Source: Astragalus membranaceus (Eukaryota > Streptophyta > Magnoliopsida > Fabales > Fabaceae). Taken from it: a DNA stretch of 64,000 nt. Positions within the stretch are counted from its first letter, which is position 1, and each line of letters begins with the position of its first letter. The notes below the pieces were generated by a model, which worked only from the letters and a program-made list of their open reading frames with translations, did not search any database and was not told the DNA's origin. Shown piece by piece: positions 1-11,450 of the stretch. Position numbers and translations under genes: made by a program. The stretch lies in assembly GCA_039519185.1 (NCBI GenBank), contig CM076854.1, positions 174,065,144-174,129,143 on the forward strand. Reading direction: 5' to 3'.

Positions 1-1297
1 TAAGCTAATGGACGCCATGCTGGCAGTTTACTACTGACGTGGCGTCTTAAATTCATTAAATGACATGACAACAAATATATTATTTAATTGTAAATGAAAT
101 TACACATAAGCATTTAACTTTTTTAATTGATAAAAACAGAAAACAAAATCAACAAAAACTAACAACATTAAAATCAATAAAACAATTAAATCAATTGAAA
201 CCCAAATCAGAATCAGATCCCCTTCTTCCATCTAACCCAGATCCTCGCCGTCCATCTTCAATGTCTCTCGCTCTCTTTAATTTACCGATTCAAGGTCAAC
301 ATGAAACTAACCCTTGGTTGAGTGGGAAAGTGGAATGTGCATAATTAACCATTAAGATATAATTTTGAAGTGGCACCAAGTGCCAAAGCTTTTACATTAC
401 TCGAGTATCTATCATTGTTTTGGTTTAGAAAAGGGGGAAATTAAACTACATTCATTTCATTTTAGTGGTGCTACCGATAAGTCGGTCTCTTAGGAAAAAG
501 CAAGGCACTTTAGAATCGTGGCATTTCAGTTGTATTACACAAAAAACAGATTCACAAAAAAAAAACCAGATCCTCTTCTTCCTCTCGCTCTCTTCTTCTA
601 TTTTCAATGTCTCACCTCTTTCATATAGCTAATCTTCAATGTCCAGATCTGTTCAAAATAAAGTCCAGATCTGTTCAGATCTCCTTGGCAATGTTTATGC
701 TAAAATAAAGTCCAGATTTGTTCATCCATGACCTCGAAATCGTTTATCCCCTCAAAATCGAAGTTGAAATCGTTACTCCCATCTTCTCACTCTGTTGTTC
801 TTGTGATTCTGCTATGTTGTGATTATTGTTGCTTTCGATTTCCTATTAGATTAGATGGAAGAAGATGATCTGGGTAAATGTTCTTTGCATCTTCTTCTTC
901 TTCCAACAGATCTGATTTACCCTTTTGTTTACGGCTTTTGTTTTTATTTTAATGTGTTAATTTATTTGTTAATTTATGTTTTCTTTTTTTAAAATTTAAA
1001 AAAAGATAAATGTTGATGTGTAAATTGATTTAGAATTAAAAAATACATTTATTGAATCTAAAAAAAATACATTTATTTGCCACCTCAATTAATGAATGAC
1101 GCGTCATCCATGACACTTAAGATGCCATGTCAGCTGTTAACTGCCAGCGTGGCGTTTGTTAGCTTAAACTGATGGCAATGACCAAAATGAAACGAAAACG
1201 AAAGATTAGAGACCAAAACGGACCAAAAAAAAGATAAATGACCAAAGTGAAACCTAGAGCAAAGATAAAGGACCAAAAGTGCTATTTAGCCTATAAT
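1..1297. repeat. Dispersed repeat with long terminal inverted arms, cut by the window edge
   Basis: The first ~67 bases are an imperfect reverse complement of about 1107-1168: both carry 'acgtggcgt'-type and 'taagcta' blocks. The outer right arm continues to about 1297 with runs such as 'gaccaaaatgaaac' and ends 'gtgctatttagcc'. The matching outer left arm would lie before position 1. The centre has no long ORF. A second copy of the right arm and part of the body lies at 25413-26203. The class is not determined; a long-TIR DNA element is possible. Confidence 0.55.
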
Positions 1298-1489
1298 TAA
1301 CTAGTAGGATACTCGTGTGCACGGGTGCTGTCATGTTCTTTTTATGAATAAACTTAGACAGTATTTAAATAGTCTGAACATTACCCCGTGAAAATAAAGA
1401 CAAATTTAAAGTAGATAAAAAAGGAGTGTCAAATAAAAAATAGATAAATATTAAAATCTAAAATTGTAAAAGTATCATTTAAAAACAAT

Positions 1490-2620
1490 TGTGTATTTAT
1501 CCCGTGTTTTTTTATATATCAGTGCAATGTTTTTTATATATCAGTGTTGTTATTCAGTGTTTTTTTATATATCAGTGTAATTATCCCGTGTTTATATATA
1601 TATATATCATTGCAGTTGTCCCCGTCTTTTTTTATATATCAATGCAGCTATCCCGTGTTTTTTTTATGTATCAGTGCAGTTCTCTCATAGTTTCAATTGA
1701 TTATTTGAGTTGATTAGTAGATAGTAAAAGATAGATAGTAGATTATCAATAAGAAATATTTATCCCGTGTTTTTTTATATATCAGTGACAATTATTTGTC
1801 TTTTTTTAGTTATTAGTGACAAATATTTGTCACGTGTGTTTTAAATATTAGTCAGTTTAAATAGTCATTAAGCTTTCTTGTTTTTTTAGACAGTATGTTT
1901 ATAGTAGTCTTCAAAAATTATAATTATCAATGGCAAATATTAATCCCGTGTTTTTTTTTATATATCACTGCAATTATCCCGTGTTTTTTTATATATCAGT
2001 GCACTTATCTCATCGTTTCAATTGATTATTTTAGTTGATTAGATTATAGTAGATAGTAAAAGTTAGATAGTAAATTATCAATGAGAAATATTTGTTTTAA
2101 ATATTAATTAGTAGTTTAAAAAGTCATTAAGTGTTCTTGTTTTTTAGATAGTAGGTTTGTAGTAGTAGTCTTCAAATATTTTAATTATCAATGACAAATA
2201 TTAATCTCGTGTTTTTTTATATATCAGTGCAGTTATCTCGTGTTTTTAATATATTAGTGCAGTTATCTCGTAGTTTCAATTGATTATTTTAGTTGATTAG
2301 TATATTATAGTAGATAGTAAAAGAGAGATAGTAGATTATCAATAAGCAAAATTTATTTTAAATATTAATCAGTAGTTTAAATAGTCATTAAATCTTCTTG
2401 TTTTTTAGATATTAGGTTTATAGTAGTATTCAAAATTTTTAATTATAATGACAAATATTAATCCTGTGTTTTTTATATATCAGTGCAGTTATCCCGTGTT
2501 TTTTTATATATCATTGCAGTTATCTCGTAGTTTCATTTGATAGTTTTAGTTGATTAGTAGATTATAGTAGATAGTAAAATATAGATAGTAAATTATCAAT
2601 AAGAGGTGATAGTAGATTAT
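1490..2620. repeat. Degenerate minisatellite-like array
   Basis: A motif of about 30 bp (tcccgtgttttt-tatatatcagtgcagttat) recurs in small clusters. It alternates with a longer block ('gtttcaattgatta...gatagtaaaag...gattatcaataag') seen near 1690, 2015, 2275 and 2530, giving a higher-order period of about 260-330 bp. No credible coding sequence is present; the short ORFs are simple translations of the repeat. Confidence 0.75.
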
Positions 2621-2767
2621 CAACAAGAGTGTAAACATATTTCGGAGAGAAAAGAGAAGATAATTTTAGTAGAGTAATTTTTTGTAGAGTAGTGTTTGTT
2701 TAAATTTAGAAATTTAGTTAAAAAACTAAAGTGAAGTGATAAGAGAAAAAGAAGAATTATTTATGGG

Positions 2768-2993
2768 GAAAGTAAAAGTAAAGTAAAAAGAAAAAAGGAA
2801 GAAAGAGAGTGTAAGAAAAAAGTAAAAAGGAGGAAAGAAAGTGTAAGAAGAAATAGAAAAAAAAAAGAGTGTAAAAAGAAAAAGAAAGAGAGAGTAATGA
2901 CATTTTTACCCTTAAATTAGATATGTATCTTATTAATAAGAGATCCAAATTGGTAATTTTGTAAAAAATTTGTTTGTATAAATAGATATTAAA
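2768..2993 (+). repeat. Left arm of an inverted repeat (uninterrupted)
   Basis: This purine-rich stretch, running into 'aatagatatta', is the reverse complement of 3372-3611 joined to 9233-9306. The right arm is interrupted by the Harbinger element, while this arm is continuous. The TAA at 2844-2846 therefore marks the pre-insertion target. The right arm also has a small local duplication of its 'tatctattta' and 'cctacaaaatta' blocks. Confidence 0.75.
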
Positions 2994-3371
2994 CAAGTCC
3001 CTCGAACCGAATCAAATGTAGATTTCAAGGTAAAAAATTGAAAGAAAATGGTTTGATTACTTATCCACGAGTCCACGTGGTGCCAAACATCTTTGGGTGT
3101 CCCCGAGAAGCCAATAAATAAACTAATTTGTTTGCTATGGCAAAATCTGCTGACTTATAGCGAAATTATAGCAAATAAATTATTTAAAAATATTCGACAC
3201 AACTACAGCAATTTTCACCGGCTTATAGCATTTTTGAAACGCTACTTGAAATAGCATTTGAGTTTATAGTTTATAGTGTTTCACTTTTTCTCTCATTTTA
3301 TTCTTGTTAATTATTTTAATTAAATTTCTCATTTGTCATCTCTTAAATAAATATTGTTTATTTTTCAAGCA

Positions 3372-3611
3372 GCTAATATCTATTTATTCAAACAAATTTC
3401 CTACAAAATTACCAATTTGGATCTCTTATCTAATATCTATTTATCTAATATCTATTTATACAAACAAATTTCCTACAAAATTACCAATTTCCTACAAATT
3501 TCCTACAAAATTAACAAGACACATATCTAATTTAAGGGTAAAAATGTCATTACTCTCTCTTTCTTTTTCTTCTTACACTCTATTTCTTCTTTTTTTTTCT
3601 ATTTTTTCTTA
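3372..3611 (-). repeat. Right arm of the inverted repeat, inner part
   Basis: Reverse complement of the inner part of the 2768-2993 arm. It stops at TTA (3609-3611), the Harbinger target-site duplication, and resumes at 9233. The ~375 bp between the arms (2994-3371) hold no recognisable gene. Confidence 0.7.
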
Positions 3612-4098
3612 GACTATCTACAATGGTTCCTAAATTCAACACCCTACTTTTCACTTTTTAACACTTCACATCATCTTCTCTCTCTTCCACCTAATAATTC
3701 AATACTCATTCAACTTTTACTCACTACAATGGTTTTGTTTAATAAAATTCAACACCCTACCCCACCACTTTTATTTCATATTCTTATTTTCTTTTATGTT
3801 TTTGTTTTTGTGATTACATATTAATAAAAAGTATCGATTGAAATTAAATTAAAATAATTAACAGTTAAATAAGTGATTTTAATTTTTTTTAACTTAATAA
3901 TTTATTTTTCTAATTTAATATTCTTAATTAATATTTTTCTTGCAAGTAATAAAGACGAGATATAGGGATAGTCATTATTAAAACAAATAAAACTACAAAA
4001 AACTTAAAATGCAATACAATACACTAAGCACACAACACACATAAACGAAACACACATAACTTAATTAGTACAATAGAATCGACTTAGAAACAATCTAT

Positions 4099-5175
4099 TT
4101 AATCACGAAACATTCCGAACTTTGCCCATATGTGTTTGACTAGATCTGCTTGCAATTCGTGATGTACATTTGAATCACGCATCACAGATCTAGCACGCAC
4201 ATGATTCGCAAATGCAGGTAGCACCTCGGTTGAGAATGGCTCCGGTGTACTAGACCCACTTGCCTCAGATTGATCATAATCTGTCCAACGTTGAGCATAT
4301 GTATCTCGTTCATCCTCAACAATCATATTATGCAATATGATACATGACCTCATGATGAGAGCCAAATCGGCTATGTCCCACAAACGGGCTGGTTCGCAAA
4401 TGATTTTAAATCGCGCCTGCAACACCCCAAATGCACGTTCGATGTCCTTTCGACATCCCTCTTGATATTTTGCAAATAACTTATCTGGTTCACTTTGAGG
4501 AAGTCTAACTGATTTGACGAAAGTCGGATAAGAAGGGTAGATACCGTCAGCAAGATAGTATGCCATATTATACGGACGTTGATTCACAAAGAAGTTCACT
4601 CTTGGAGTATTTCCCTGTTCAACATCATCGAACACGGGTGAACGGTCTAGAACGTTTATATCGTTCAGTGTGCCTGGACATCCAAAAAAGGCATGCCAAA
4701 TCCATAAATCATAAGTTGCAACTGCTTCAAGAATAACAGTAGTGGTTCCCTTATCTCCCCGAGTATATTGACCTTCCCATGCTGTAGGACAATTTTTCCA
4801 TTCCCAGTGCATGCAATCAATACTCCCAATCATCCCCGGGAACCCCCGCATCTCACTAACATGTAGTATTCTTTGCAAGTCATCTTGAGTTGGGGATCTA
4901 AGATACACTGGCTCATACAATTGTATGATTCCTTTACAGAATCTACGCAAGCACTCCAATGCTGTAGTACATCCTATTTTGATGTATCCATCGACCGCAT
5001 CGGCCGCCACACCATATGCTAACATTCGCATGGCCGTGGTACATTTTGTTAATGGAGATATACCTTCTTTTTTGGCTGCGTCAACTCTTTGGGTGAAGTA
5101 GTTGTCACTGCCAGATAGGTCCCCAACGATCCAAAGGAACACATGTTTCCGCATTCGGAATCGTCGACGAAACAT
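4099..5175 (-). CDS. PIF/Harbinger transposase, DDE_Tnp_4 type (N-terminus incomplete)
   Basis: Cuts and inserts Harbinger DNA in the nucleus. The 358-residue frame shows a DDE nuclease: D120 in 'GSIDCMHW', D172 in 'TLNDINVLDRS' and E246 in 'KDIERAFGVLQARF', with the conserved 'YYLADGIYPSYP' block between. These are the usual PIF/Harbinger catalytic positions. The ATG at 5175 is the only methionine available, but the frame stays open upstream to about 5421. Those extra codons (for example 'TPRGKRKYLNRDHAEANQ') match what I recall of the family N-terminus, so the true start has probably been lost or moved by a deletion. In family members this protein works with the Myb-like protein encoded just upstream, which is destroyed here. 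The catalytic domain itself shows no stop or frameshift. Confidence 0.85.
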   Translation of the reverse strand: MFRRRFRMRKHVFLWIVGDLSGSDNYFTQRVDAAKKEGISPLTKCTTAMRMLAYGVAADAVDGYIKIGCTTALECLRRFCKGIIQLYEPVYLRSPTQDDLQRILHVSEMRGFPGMIGSIDCMHWEWKNCPTAWEGQYTRGDKGTTTVILEAVATYDLWIWHAFFGCPGTLNDINVLDRSPVFDDVEQGNTPRVNFFVNQRPYNMAYYLADGIYPSYPTFVKSVRLPQSEPDKLFAKYQEGCRKDIERAFGVLQARFKIICEPARLWDIADLALIMRSCIILHNMIVEDERDTYAQRWTDYDQSEASGSSTPEPFSTEVLPAFANHVRARSVMRDSNVHHELQADLVKHIWAKFGMFRD

Positions 5176-5583
5176 TGCATCGTCATATGTAGGTTGATCT
5201 GCAAAGTAGTCGTCAATCAGTCTTTGGTTTGCCTCTGCATGATCTCTATTGAGATATTTTCTCTTGCCACGAGGTGTATATTCTCCCTCTATTTGGTTTC
5301 GTCGCTCCCTGAACCGGTTGACGATATACCTCTCTTCGATTTCAGATTGCTTTTTGTAAGCTTCAATATCAAAAGGAAATTCTGAAGGATCGATTGATAT
5401 TTTTTTGGTAATATGAGATTTTTAGGTTGATACATCAATGGAAAAATGAGGGTCCATTTATAAGAAATTGAGTGGGTGAAATGGACGGACTCCAAACAAA
5501 TAATGCAATGGAGTTAAATAATAGATATAGATAGAAATCAGATTGAGTGGTTGACTAAAGTCGAAAGTGACAAAGTGGGTTGA

Positions 5584-5778
5584 TACATCATTCTCCGACC
5601 ACCCACTTTGTTGCATACGCTTAGCGTTATCATAAGCGCCAATCCATTTGCTCAATATTTTGTTGATGTAGTTGTAATGATTTCTGCACGCAGATCCATC
5701 ACGGGGAGGATCAAATGAGCAATGCTCATTACAGTAATCAGCAATATTACCCCAAAATGACTCACTTTTTTGGTTTCT
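5584..5778 (-). pseudogene. Harbinger Myb/SANT-like ORF1, second fragment
   Basis: Continues in frame from the fragment at 8376-8828 once the CACTA element and one TSD copy are disregarded. It carries the second half of the SANT-like region ('FWGNIADYC', 'CRNHYNYINKILSKW', 'GWSENDV'). Recognisable similarity ends at 5584 and the usual C-terminal half of the protein is missing. The 5425-5583 segment between this and the transposase frame is not recognisable as either gene. The motif 'ggttgatacatca' occurs at both of its edges, compatible with a deletion or duplication by microhomology. In the family this protein binds DNA and assists the transposase. Confidence 0.8.
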
Positions 5779-5796
5779 CACTACAACATTTGGACC

Positions 5797-6055
5797 CTAT
5801 GGCAACGCCTAAATTTGCAACGCCAAAAAAACCGTTGCCTTATCCAACAATGGCAACGGTTTTTTGAACCCGTTGCTGTTTCATTTTTTTTCTTTTTTTT
5901 TTAAATGGCAACGACTGAAAACCGTTGCCATAAGGTCTACGGCAACGGTTATTTGATTAATCTTTAGGCAACGGTTAAAAAACGTTCCCATAATGTCTAC
6001 GGCAACGGTTATTTGGTAAAGCTTTAGTCAACGGTTATAAAACGTTGCCATTGAG
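5797..6055. repeat. Left subterminal repeats of the CACTA element
   Basis: Diverged, loosely spaced copies of 'GGCAACGGTT' and its inverse 'CCGTTGCC', about nine in all. This is the counterpart of the denser array at the right end. In En/Spm-type elements such motifs are transposase-binding sites; that role is inferred here. Confidence 0.75.
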
Positions 6056-7939
6056 ACTATTATAAAAAAAAACCTTAAACAAAAACACTGATCAGTACGA
6101 CATCAAACACTACTCACTGGGCTTCTTCGTTCAAATGCGAAACCCTATCAAACGCGAAACTCCTCTCAGCTGCGAAACCCTATCAAACGCGCACATCAAA
6201 CGGCGAACCCTCACATCAAACGCTCCTCTCGATCGCTCAGTACGACATCAGACACATCAAACGCTCCTCTCGATCGCTCCTCTCTCTACTACGACCACGG
6301 AGGCAGTGCGCGCACGGCGGCGGTCCACTTTTCCCCCACGGAGGCGGTCCACCTTTCCCCCATGGAGGCAGTGCACGGCAGAGGTCCACCTTCACCTCGT
6401 AAGTCTTTGCAAACGCGCGCTCTTCTCAGAAACCATCAAACCGTCAAACGCGCGCTCTTCACCTCGTAAGTCTTTAAAAGAACATTCCTTACGGCATTGT
6501 CTTGACATTATCGTCTTTTTTAATGGTTAGGAGGATTATGATATCTTATCCATTTTTGATCTGTGTTGTTTAGTTCCACTAGATTAAAAGAGTTGATTTG
6601 AGTATGTGGATCTCAAAACCCTGTTAGTTTTGGGAGTAGGATTTGGTTCCCACCATGTTTTTTCCTTTGAATGCACATAAAATTTAGGTTAATTACCACT
6701 TGAGTCATAGGTTTCTGAATCCTGCACTGTACAGTTTTACACTCTGAAAGTAGATTTTGCTACCATCAACCAGTTTATTGTTATAGTATTGCTGTCAAAA
6801 AATTTTCTTTTTTCTTTTAAATTTTTATAGACAGGTAAAACACTTTGGCTGAGGTCCTAATTAAGGTTCCAATTGTCCCACTTCCTTCAGCAGCAGTAGC
6901 GACGTTTCCTTTGCTTGTACTGTAGAGTATTTATGTTTCTAATGACTGCTGCTGCTGCTTTCAGTTTCAGTATTTGTTATTGATAGAATGTTTTTTTATC
7001 ACCTGGGATTCAATCACGGTTACCTTCCCCATCTCTTTAATTTGACAGTGTGGTATTCTTTTTTCTTTTGCACTCTCTTTGCAGTGATTTCTGAATTGTT
7101 ACTTGGATTATTATGTTTTCCTTTTGATACTATTTATTTAATTTCTGAAATAGCATATATGGTCTAAATTCTAAAGCTAAATGCAATACTTTATATTTTG
7201 TAAAAAAAATGAATCTGAAAAGAGTGCTTTAATTTGTTTTTCAGGAAACTACCAGGCTTGAATTTGGAGGGTCAGCTGTCTTCAGCAATCCAGTCCTTTT
7301 CTTCAGACGAAATACTCATTGTTACAAATCAAGGTAAAATGACATTCTCTTTTCTTCGTCGTTCCACTTCTATTCCACTTCTTCGTCGTTTAACATTCTC
7401 TTTTCTTTGTTTTTTTCTCTCTCTGGTGTGGTAGTGTGGTGGTGATGAATTGATGTGGGGAAAAGTAAAAAAGAAGACGTCGTTTGCAGGGTTTTGTCTT
7501 TCCGTAACAGCGAATTGATCCTCAGTTCCCAATCGCGCTTCTTTATTGGTGAGTCCTTTTTTTCCATTTTCTATTTTTTGTTTGTTTTTAAAGCCCATCT
7601 ATTGCTGTATCTCGGATCTGTATTTCACATCACAAATAATTTCACATGATTGATCAAATGAAGTGTCATAAACTAGTGTTCCTCAATATACAAAGAAACA
7701 GATAATGGATGTACTTCAATATTTCAGTTATTGTGTTTTTGTCTTTTTCATATAAAAAGAAAGGCATAATTTGCATAGAATCTTGAACTGCACTTTACTT
7801 GGAAGGTTGCAGTTTTGGATATTCTTTGAATTTTTAGACCATGATTGATCTAAACAATAGTTTCTTTTGATATGAAGAATAATTTTTAGACCATGAATGA
7901 TTGATCTAAACAATAGGTTCTAAATTGTTGCCACATATG

Positions 7940-8362
7940 GAGACGGTTTAGGACCGTTGCCATTTTGGCAACGGTTTCAACGTGTTGCCATACCTAGCAA
8001 CGGTTTTCAACCGTTGCCATACCAGGCAACGGTTTTCGACCGTTGCCATACCTTGCAACGGTTTTCGACCGTTGCCATACCAGGCAACGGTTTTCGACCG
8101 TTGCCATACCTTGCAACGGTTTTCGACCGTTGCCATACCTAGCAACGGTTTGAAACTGTTGCCATAGGGTGGAAATCAAAACCATTGCCTTACAAGTGTC
8201 AGTGGCAACGGTTTTCAGCTTGCGTTGCCTTTGGGGACAAATAACCGTTGCCTATAGCTAAGGCAACGGCCGAAAGAACAACGGTTTGAAAACCGTTGCC
8301 GTACCTTTTGGCAACGGTTTTATGGCTTTTTGGAACGTTTTTCGACCGTTGCCATAGGGTCT
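7940..8362. repeat. Right subterminal repeats of the CACTA element, with a 29-bp tandem core
   Basis: CAACGG recurs at 7998, 8027, 8056, 8085, 8114 and 8143, an exact 29-bp period. Each unit is a small hairpin (GGCAACGGT, short loop, ACCGTTGCC) followed by 'ATACC' plus two or three variable bases. Looser copies continue to the terminus. The ORFs across it on both strands are simple translations of the repeat. Confidence 0.9.
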
Positions 8363-8375
8363 AAATGTTGTAGTG

Positions 8376-8828
8376 TCTCCCAACAACACTGTCTGTTCCA
8401 TATTTAATCCACCCACTTAGTAGAACCAAATTTTGATCAGTGGTCCATTTGGTATTTTTTCGACGACCAGGAGTTGAATCAGCTACATTTGGAGTGGCTT
8501 CATGACCACCACTCATGCCACCAAGAGCCATTTGTGTAGAAAATTCGGGAAAATCATCGAGTCCAACATTCGGAGTTGGGGATGCTTGAGATGAATATGG
8601 CATCATTGACCCATAATATGGGCGATAATTTGGATTAGATGAAGGCATGATGAAATTTGGATCAGATGAAGGCATGATGAAATTTGGAGCAAATCCATAA
8701 TTTGGTATATTTTGGGGACCTTGTTGGTTGGAAGATCCCATTTGAAGTTGATAATTGTTGGGATTTGGGTAGTTGAAAGGGTAATTAGAAGGATATTGGG
8801 TGTTCAAAGGGTTCTTGTTGGGATCCAT
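8376..8828 (-). pseudogene. Harbinger Myb/SANT-like ORF1, N-terminal fragment
   Basis: Starts at the ATG at 8828. The first ~120 residues are rich in Asn, Pro, Ser and Gln and include a tandem 'NFIMPSS(D/N)P' repeat. The first half of a SANT/Myb-like domain follows ('KNTKWTTDQNLVLLSGWIKY'), ending 'GTDSVVGR'. The last arginine codon (AGA, 8378-8376) is the CACTA target duplication, and the frame then runs into the CACTA end and stops after four codons. The remainder is at 5584-5778 in the same frame. Gene and disruption are both clear; the DNA-binding role is by family. Confidence 0.85.
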
Positions 8829-9232
8829 TTTGCTAAAAGGTTACTTAGAGCTACTAAAACAAGAGTTTAGTGGAGGCTAATAGAAAATTTAGAGGGAAAA
8901 AACTCGTTTTTTTTTGGTGTCCAAATGAAATGAAACAAAGCTCTATTTATAGAGAAAAAAAATTATGAATTTTGGTGAAAAAAAAAATTAAAATAAAATA
9001 TTTTACTATCAAATAATTGAGCACAAGTAATTTAGATGAGATAGAAAATCTGAAAATCCAAACAACCAATCAGATGAAGACACTTACAACGCGCGGGTCC
9101 CATTTCTGCAGGTTTCAACTAGTTGAATTTTCAACACTTGTGAATCCACGTATGATTCAACAAGTGGTTTAAATGACCATTGCAACAATTCAACTGTTGA
9201 ATTTTTTTTTCAACACCCCACTGTAGTTGGTC

Positions 9233-9306
9233 TTACACTTTCTTTCCTCCTTTTTACTTTTCTCTTACACTCTCTTTCTTCCTTTTTTTCTTTTTACTTT
9301 ACTTTA
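9233..9306 (-). repeat. Right arm of the inverted repeat, outer part
   Basis: Pyrimidine-rich continuation of the arm interrupted at 3611, matching the reverse complement of about 2768-2846. It opens with the second TTA copy. Similarity fades around 9306-9318, where LARD-1 LTR sequence begins abruptly. Confidence 0.65.
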
Positions 9307-9318
9307 CATTTAAATGAG

Positions 9319-11058
9319 TCACACTAACCCGGCCGTACGACCGACTTAATCCCCTACTTTGAAAATAAGATTTTTTGATTTTTGAAATGAAAGAGATGTG
9401 TTTGTACTTTTTTAATTTAGAAATTATTTATTTTAAATAGGGATTTTAGGACCTGATCCGTAACGGTTCATTAGTGGCCTAAAAAGCAGACTAACCCGAC
9501 TGTACAGTCGACTTAATCCCCTATTTATATTTTGAAAATGAAATATTCTTCTATTTATTTTTATAGGTTTCTGTAAAAAATGAATTAAGAAAGAAAGGTA
9601 ATGGAAATTGTTTATTTTAAATAGGGATTTTAGGACATGATCCGTAACGGTTCATTAGTGACCTAAAAGCAGACTAACTCGACTGTACAGTCGACTTAAT
9701 CCCCTATTTATATTTTTGAAAAAATAAAATAATTTGTGTATTTAAAAAATTAATGACGACACTAACAATTAATAAAGAGTAAAGTTAATAAATAAATAAC
9801 TATACATATAAATAAATAAATGAATAAATAATAAAGAATTATTTACATAGATAAATAAACAATATAAATAATAAATAAGTATGTACATAAATAAACAGTA
9901 TACATAATAAATAAATATGTACAAAAATAAATAAATAAATGCAAAACTAACCTCAAGCTAATCAATGCGATCAACGCCGAAACAGACCGAGCAATCTGAC
10001 CATATCAACCGCGAACCGGACTCCTATCTGGTCCGTTTTCACCCGAAAATCGCCAAGTAAAGGACCTCAACGGTCATCCCAAAAATAACTAAAGACGGGC
10101 TTTTAATCTAATAGACTGCAAAAGCTAGCCCAAAAGAATTAAAGACAGGCTTTTAATCTAATGGACTGCAAATGCTAGCCCAAAAGATCACTTACCCCAT
10201 CAATCACCCATGTCCATAGCCTTTGCATCTCCATCTCTTTTATAGCCAAAGGCTAGGTAGTTCTTGTTTCTCCCAAGCAATGTGGGACTAAAACAACATA
10301 GAAAAAGCAATTTTCGTTTTTCTCAAACCAGCTTCCGTAACAGTGTGATTCCGGATTCGTTAACTGTTGGATCATCGTTGTTTTTTGACACCAGGTTCAT
10401 GAGACATCCATCTTCACTTCTACCGTTCGGATCGTCGAAACGAGTTCTGAGGAGAGAGAAATTGCCTTCGCAAAAGTAGAAAAAACAACTCCCGTTTTTC
10501 TCAAACCAGCCACCGTACAAGTGCGATTCTGGATTCGTTAACCGTTGGATCGTTTTCGTTTTTTGCCAGAAGGTTTTTGAGACATTCATCTTCACTTTCA
10601 CCGTTCGGATCGTCGAAATGATGTCCGAAGAGGGAGAAATCACCTTTGCAAAGTAGCTGCAGTTTTGGGTACTTGGTTTATTTTTGTATTTTTGTAACTT
10701 TGGCATTCTTGGGCCAAGTCATGTACATGGACATTCTCCTTTTTTGTAATAATAATTTTTTATTGCACCTCCCTTTTTATTTTCTTTTGTAATTTGTATT
10801 ATTTCTTATCTATTTTATTTTTTATTTTCGTTTTTTAATTAAAGATATTGTAACAAGAAAAATAAATTAAATCTACTATGTAATTTTTTGTCTTAGCATA
10901 TTTTTTAATTTTTGTTTAACCACTAAAAAAAGTAATAACAACGCAAAATTAATAAATTAGCGCAAAATGACCTATTCGAGGGATTAGGAATCAAATATAC
11001 GCGAAAAACTTTTTTTTGGATTTTTTTTAATTAGCCGGACAAAATTAGGGTATGACAG
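9319..11058 (-). repeat. LARD-1 3' LTR, truncated
   Basis: Matches 23664-25412 closely and ends (plus strand) '...TTAGGGTATGACA'. About 570 bp corresponding to 23098-23663 are missing at the left, where the LTR abuts the inverted repeat, so no TSD can be read. It contains two ~180-bp tandem subunits, each with the palindrome CGACTGTACAGTCG (for example 9497-9510), and a TATAAAA motif (minus strand, about 10238-10244). Confidence 0.8.
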
Positions 11059-11077
11059 CTGCCGCCCTCTTTATTTA
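11059..11077 (-). other. LARD-1 polypurine tract
   Basis: On the minus strand 'AAATAAAGAGGGCGGCAGC' directly precedes the LTR start TGTCATACCC. LARD-2 has the equivalent AAAGAGGGGCAGC before its LTRs. Priming of plus-strand DNA synthesis is inferred from position. Confidence 0.7.
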
Positions 11078-11219
11078 TATTCCGTAGATAAACTGAAAGG
11101 TTTTCATAGTAGGAATAGAAATAAAGATAAGACAAATGCTAATTTTGTCCTCTTAGTAGAAAAGTGTAGAGTTTGAGAATTAACAGAGAACGGTTAACAC
11201 TCGGGGCTTCGACGAGAAA

Positions 11220-11450
11220 GGAATAAAGAAGGAGCACTGGGGCTCTGAAGAAGCACTGGGGCTCTGAAGGAGCATTGGGGCTCTGAAGGACCGCTGGGGG
11301 TCTGAAGGACCACTGCGGGTCTGAAGGATCGATGCCCTGAAGTATCGGCATAATGATCTGAGGGTCTAATTCGCAGTCGATGCTTGGCGCATTGATTTGA
11401 ATTAAACTGAAGGACCGGTGGGTCAAAAGGGCTGCCTGGGCTTGATGGAC
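11220..11450 (-). repeat. CTTCAG-type minisatellite in the LARD internal region
   Basis: Units of about 20 bp of the form 'CTTCAGAGCCCCAGTGCTC' or 'CTTCAGACCCCCAGTGGTC' (minus strand) repeat with variations. The same motif recurs near 17945-18075, within the LTR (about 23548-23645), and in LARD-2 (31035-31115, 37695-38180 and equivalents). The translated ORFs over these units are artefacts. Confidence 0.7.

Larger units (their letters stand above)
5779..8375. mobile_element. Non-autonomous CACTA (En/Spm-type) transposon
   Basis: Begins CACTACAACATTTGGACCCT and ends with its near-perfect inverse, '...AAATGTTGTAGTG'. It is flanked by the 3-bp duplication TCT (5776-5778 and 8376-8378), the signature of the CACTA superfamily. 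Both ends carry many subterminal 'GGCAACGGT...ACCGTTGCC' units. At 2597 bp it has no transposase. The interior (about 6060-7900) has only short ORFs and no recognised gene. It lies inside the Harbinger Myb-like ORF and fell exactly at an arginine codon. Confidence 0.92.
3612..9232 (-). mobile_element. PIF/Harbinger DNA transposon, split by a CACTA element
   Basis: The ends are short inverted repeats: 'gactatctacaatgg' on the left matches the reverse complement of the right end, 'gaccaactacagtgg'. The flanking trinucleotide TTA is duplicated (3609-3611 and 9233-9235), the TSD typical of PIF/Harbinger. Inside on the minus strand are a Myb/SANT-like ORF and a DDE transposase. Without the 2.6-kb CACTA insert and its duplicated trinucleotide the element is about 3.0 kb. 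The Myb ORF is broken, its C-terminal half is absent, and the transposase N-terminus is incomplete, so the copy is not autonomous. Confidence 0.9.

Noticed and set aside
1489..1713. 74-residue Tyr/Phe-rich ORF
   Set aside because: A direct translation of the TATATATCAGTG repeat.
6135..6530. 131-residue Arg/Thr-rich ORF inside the CACTA element
   Set aside because: Built from local repeats ('aaacgcg', 'ctcctctc'); no recognisable domain; more likely a captured untranslated leader.
7940..8362. CRISPR-like regular 29-bp repeats
   Set aside because: No spacers. The units are contiguous, palindromic and sit at the end of a CACTA element as its subterminal repeats.
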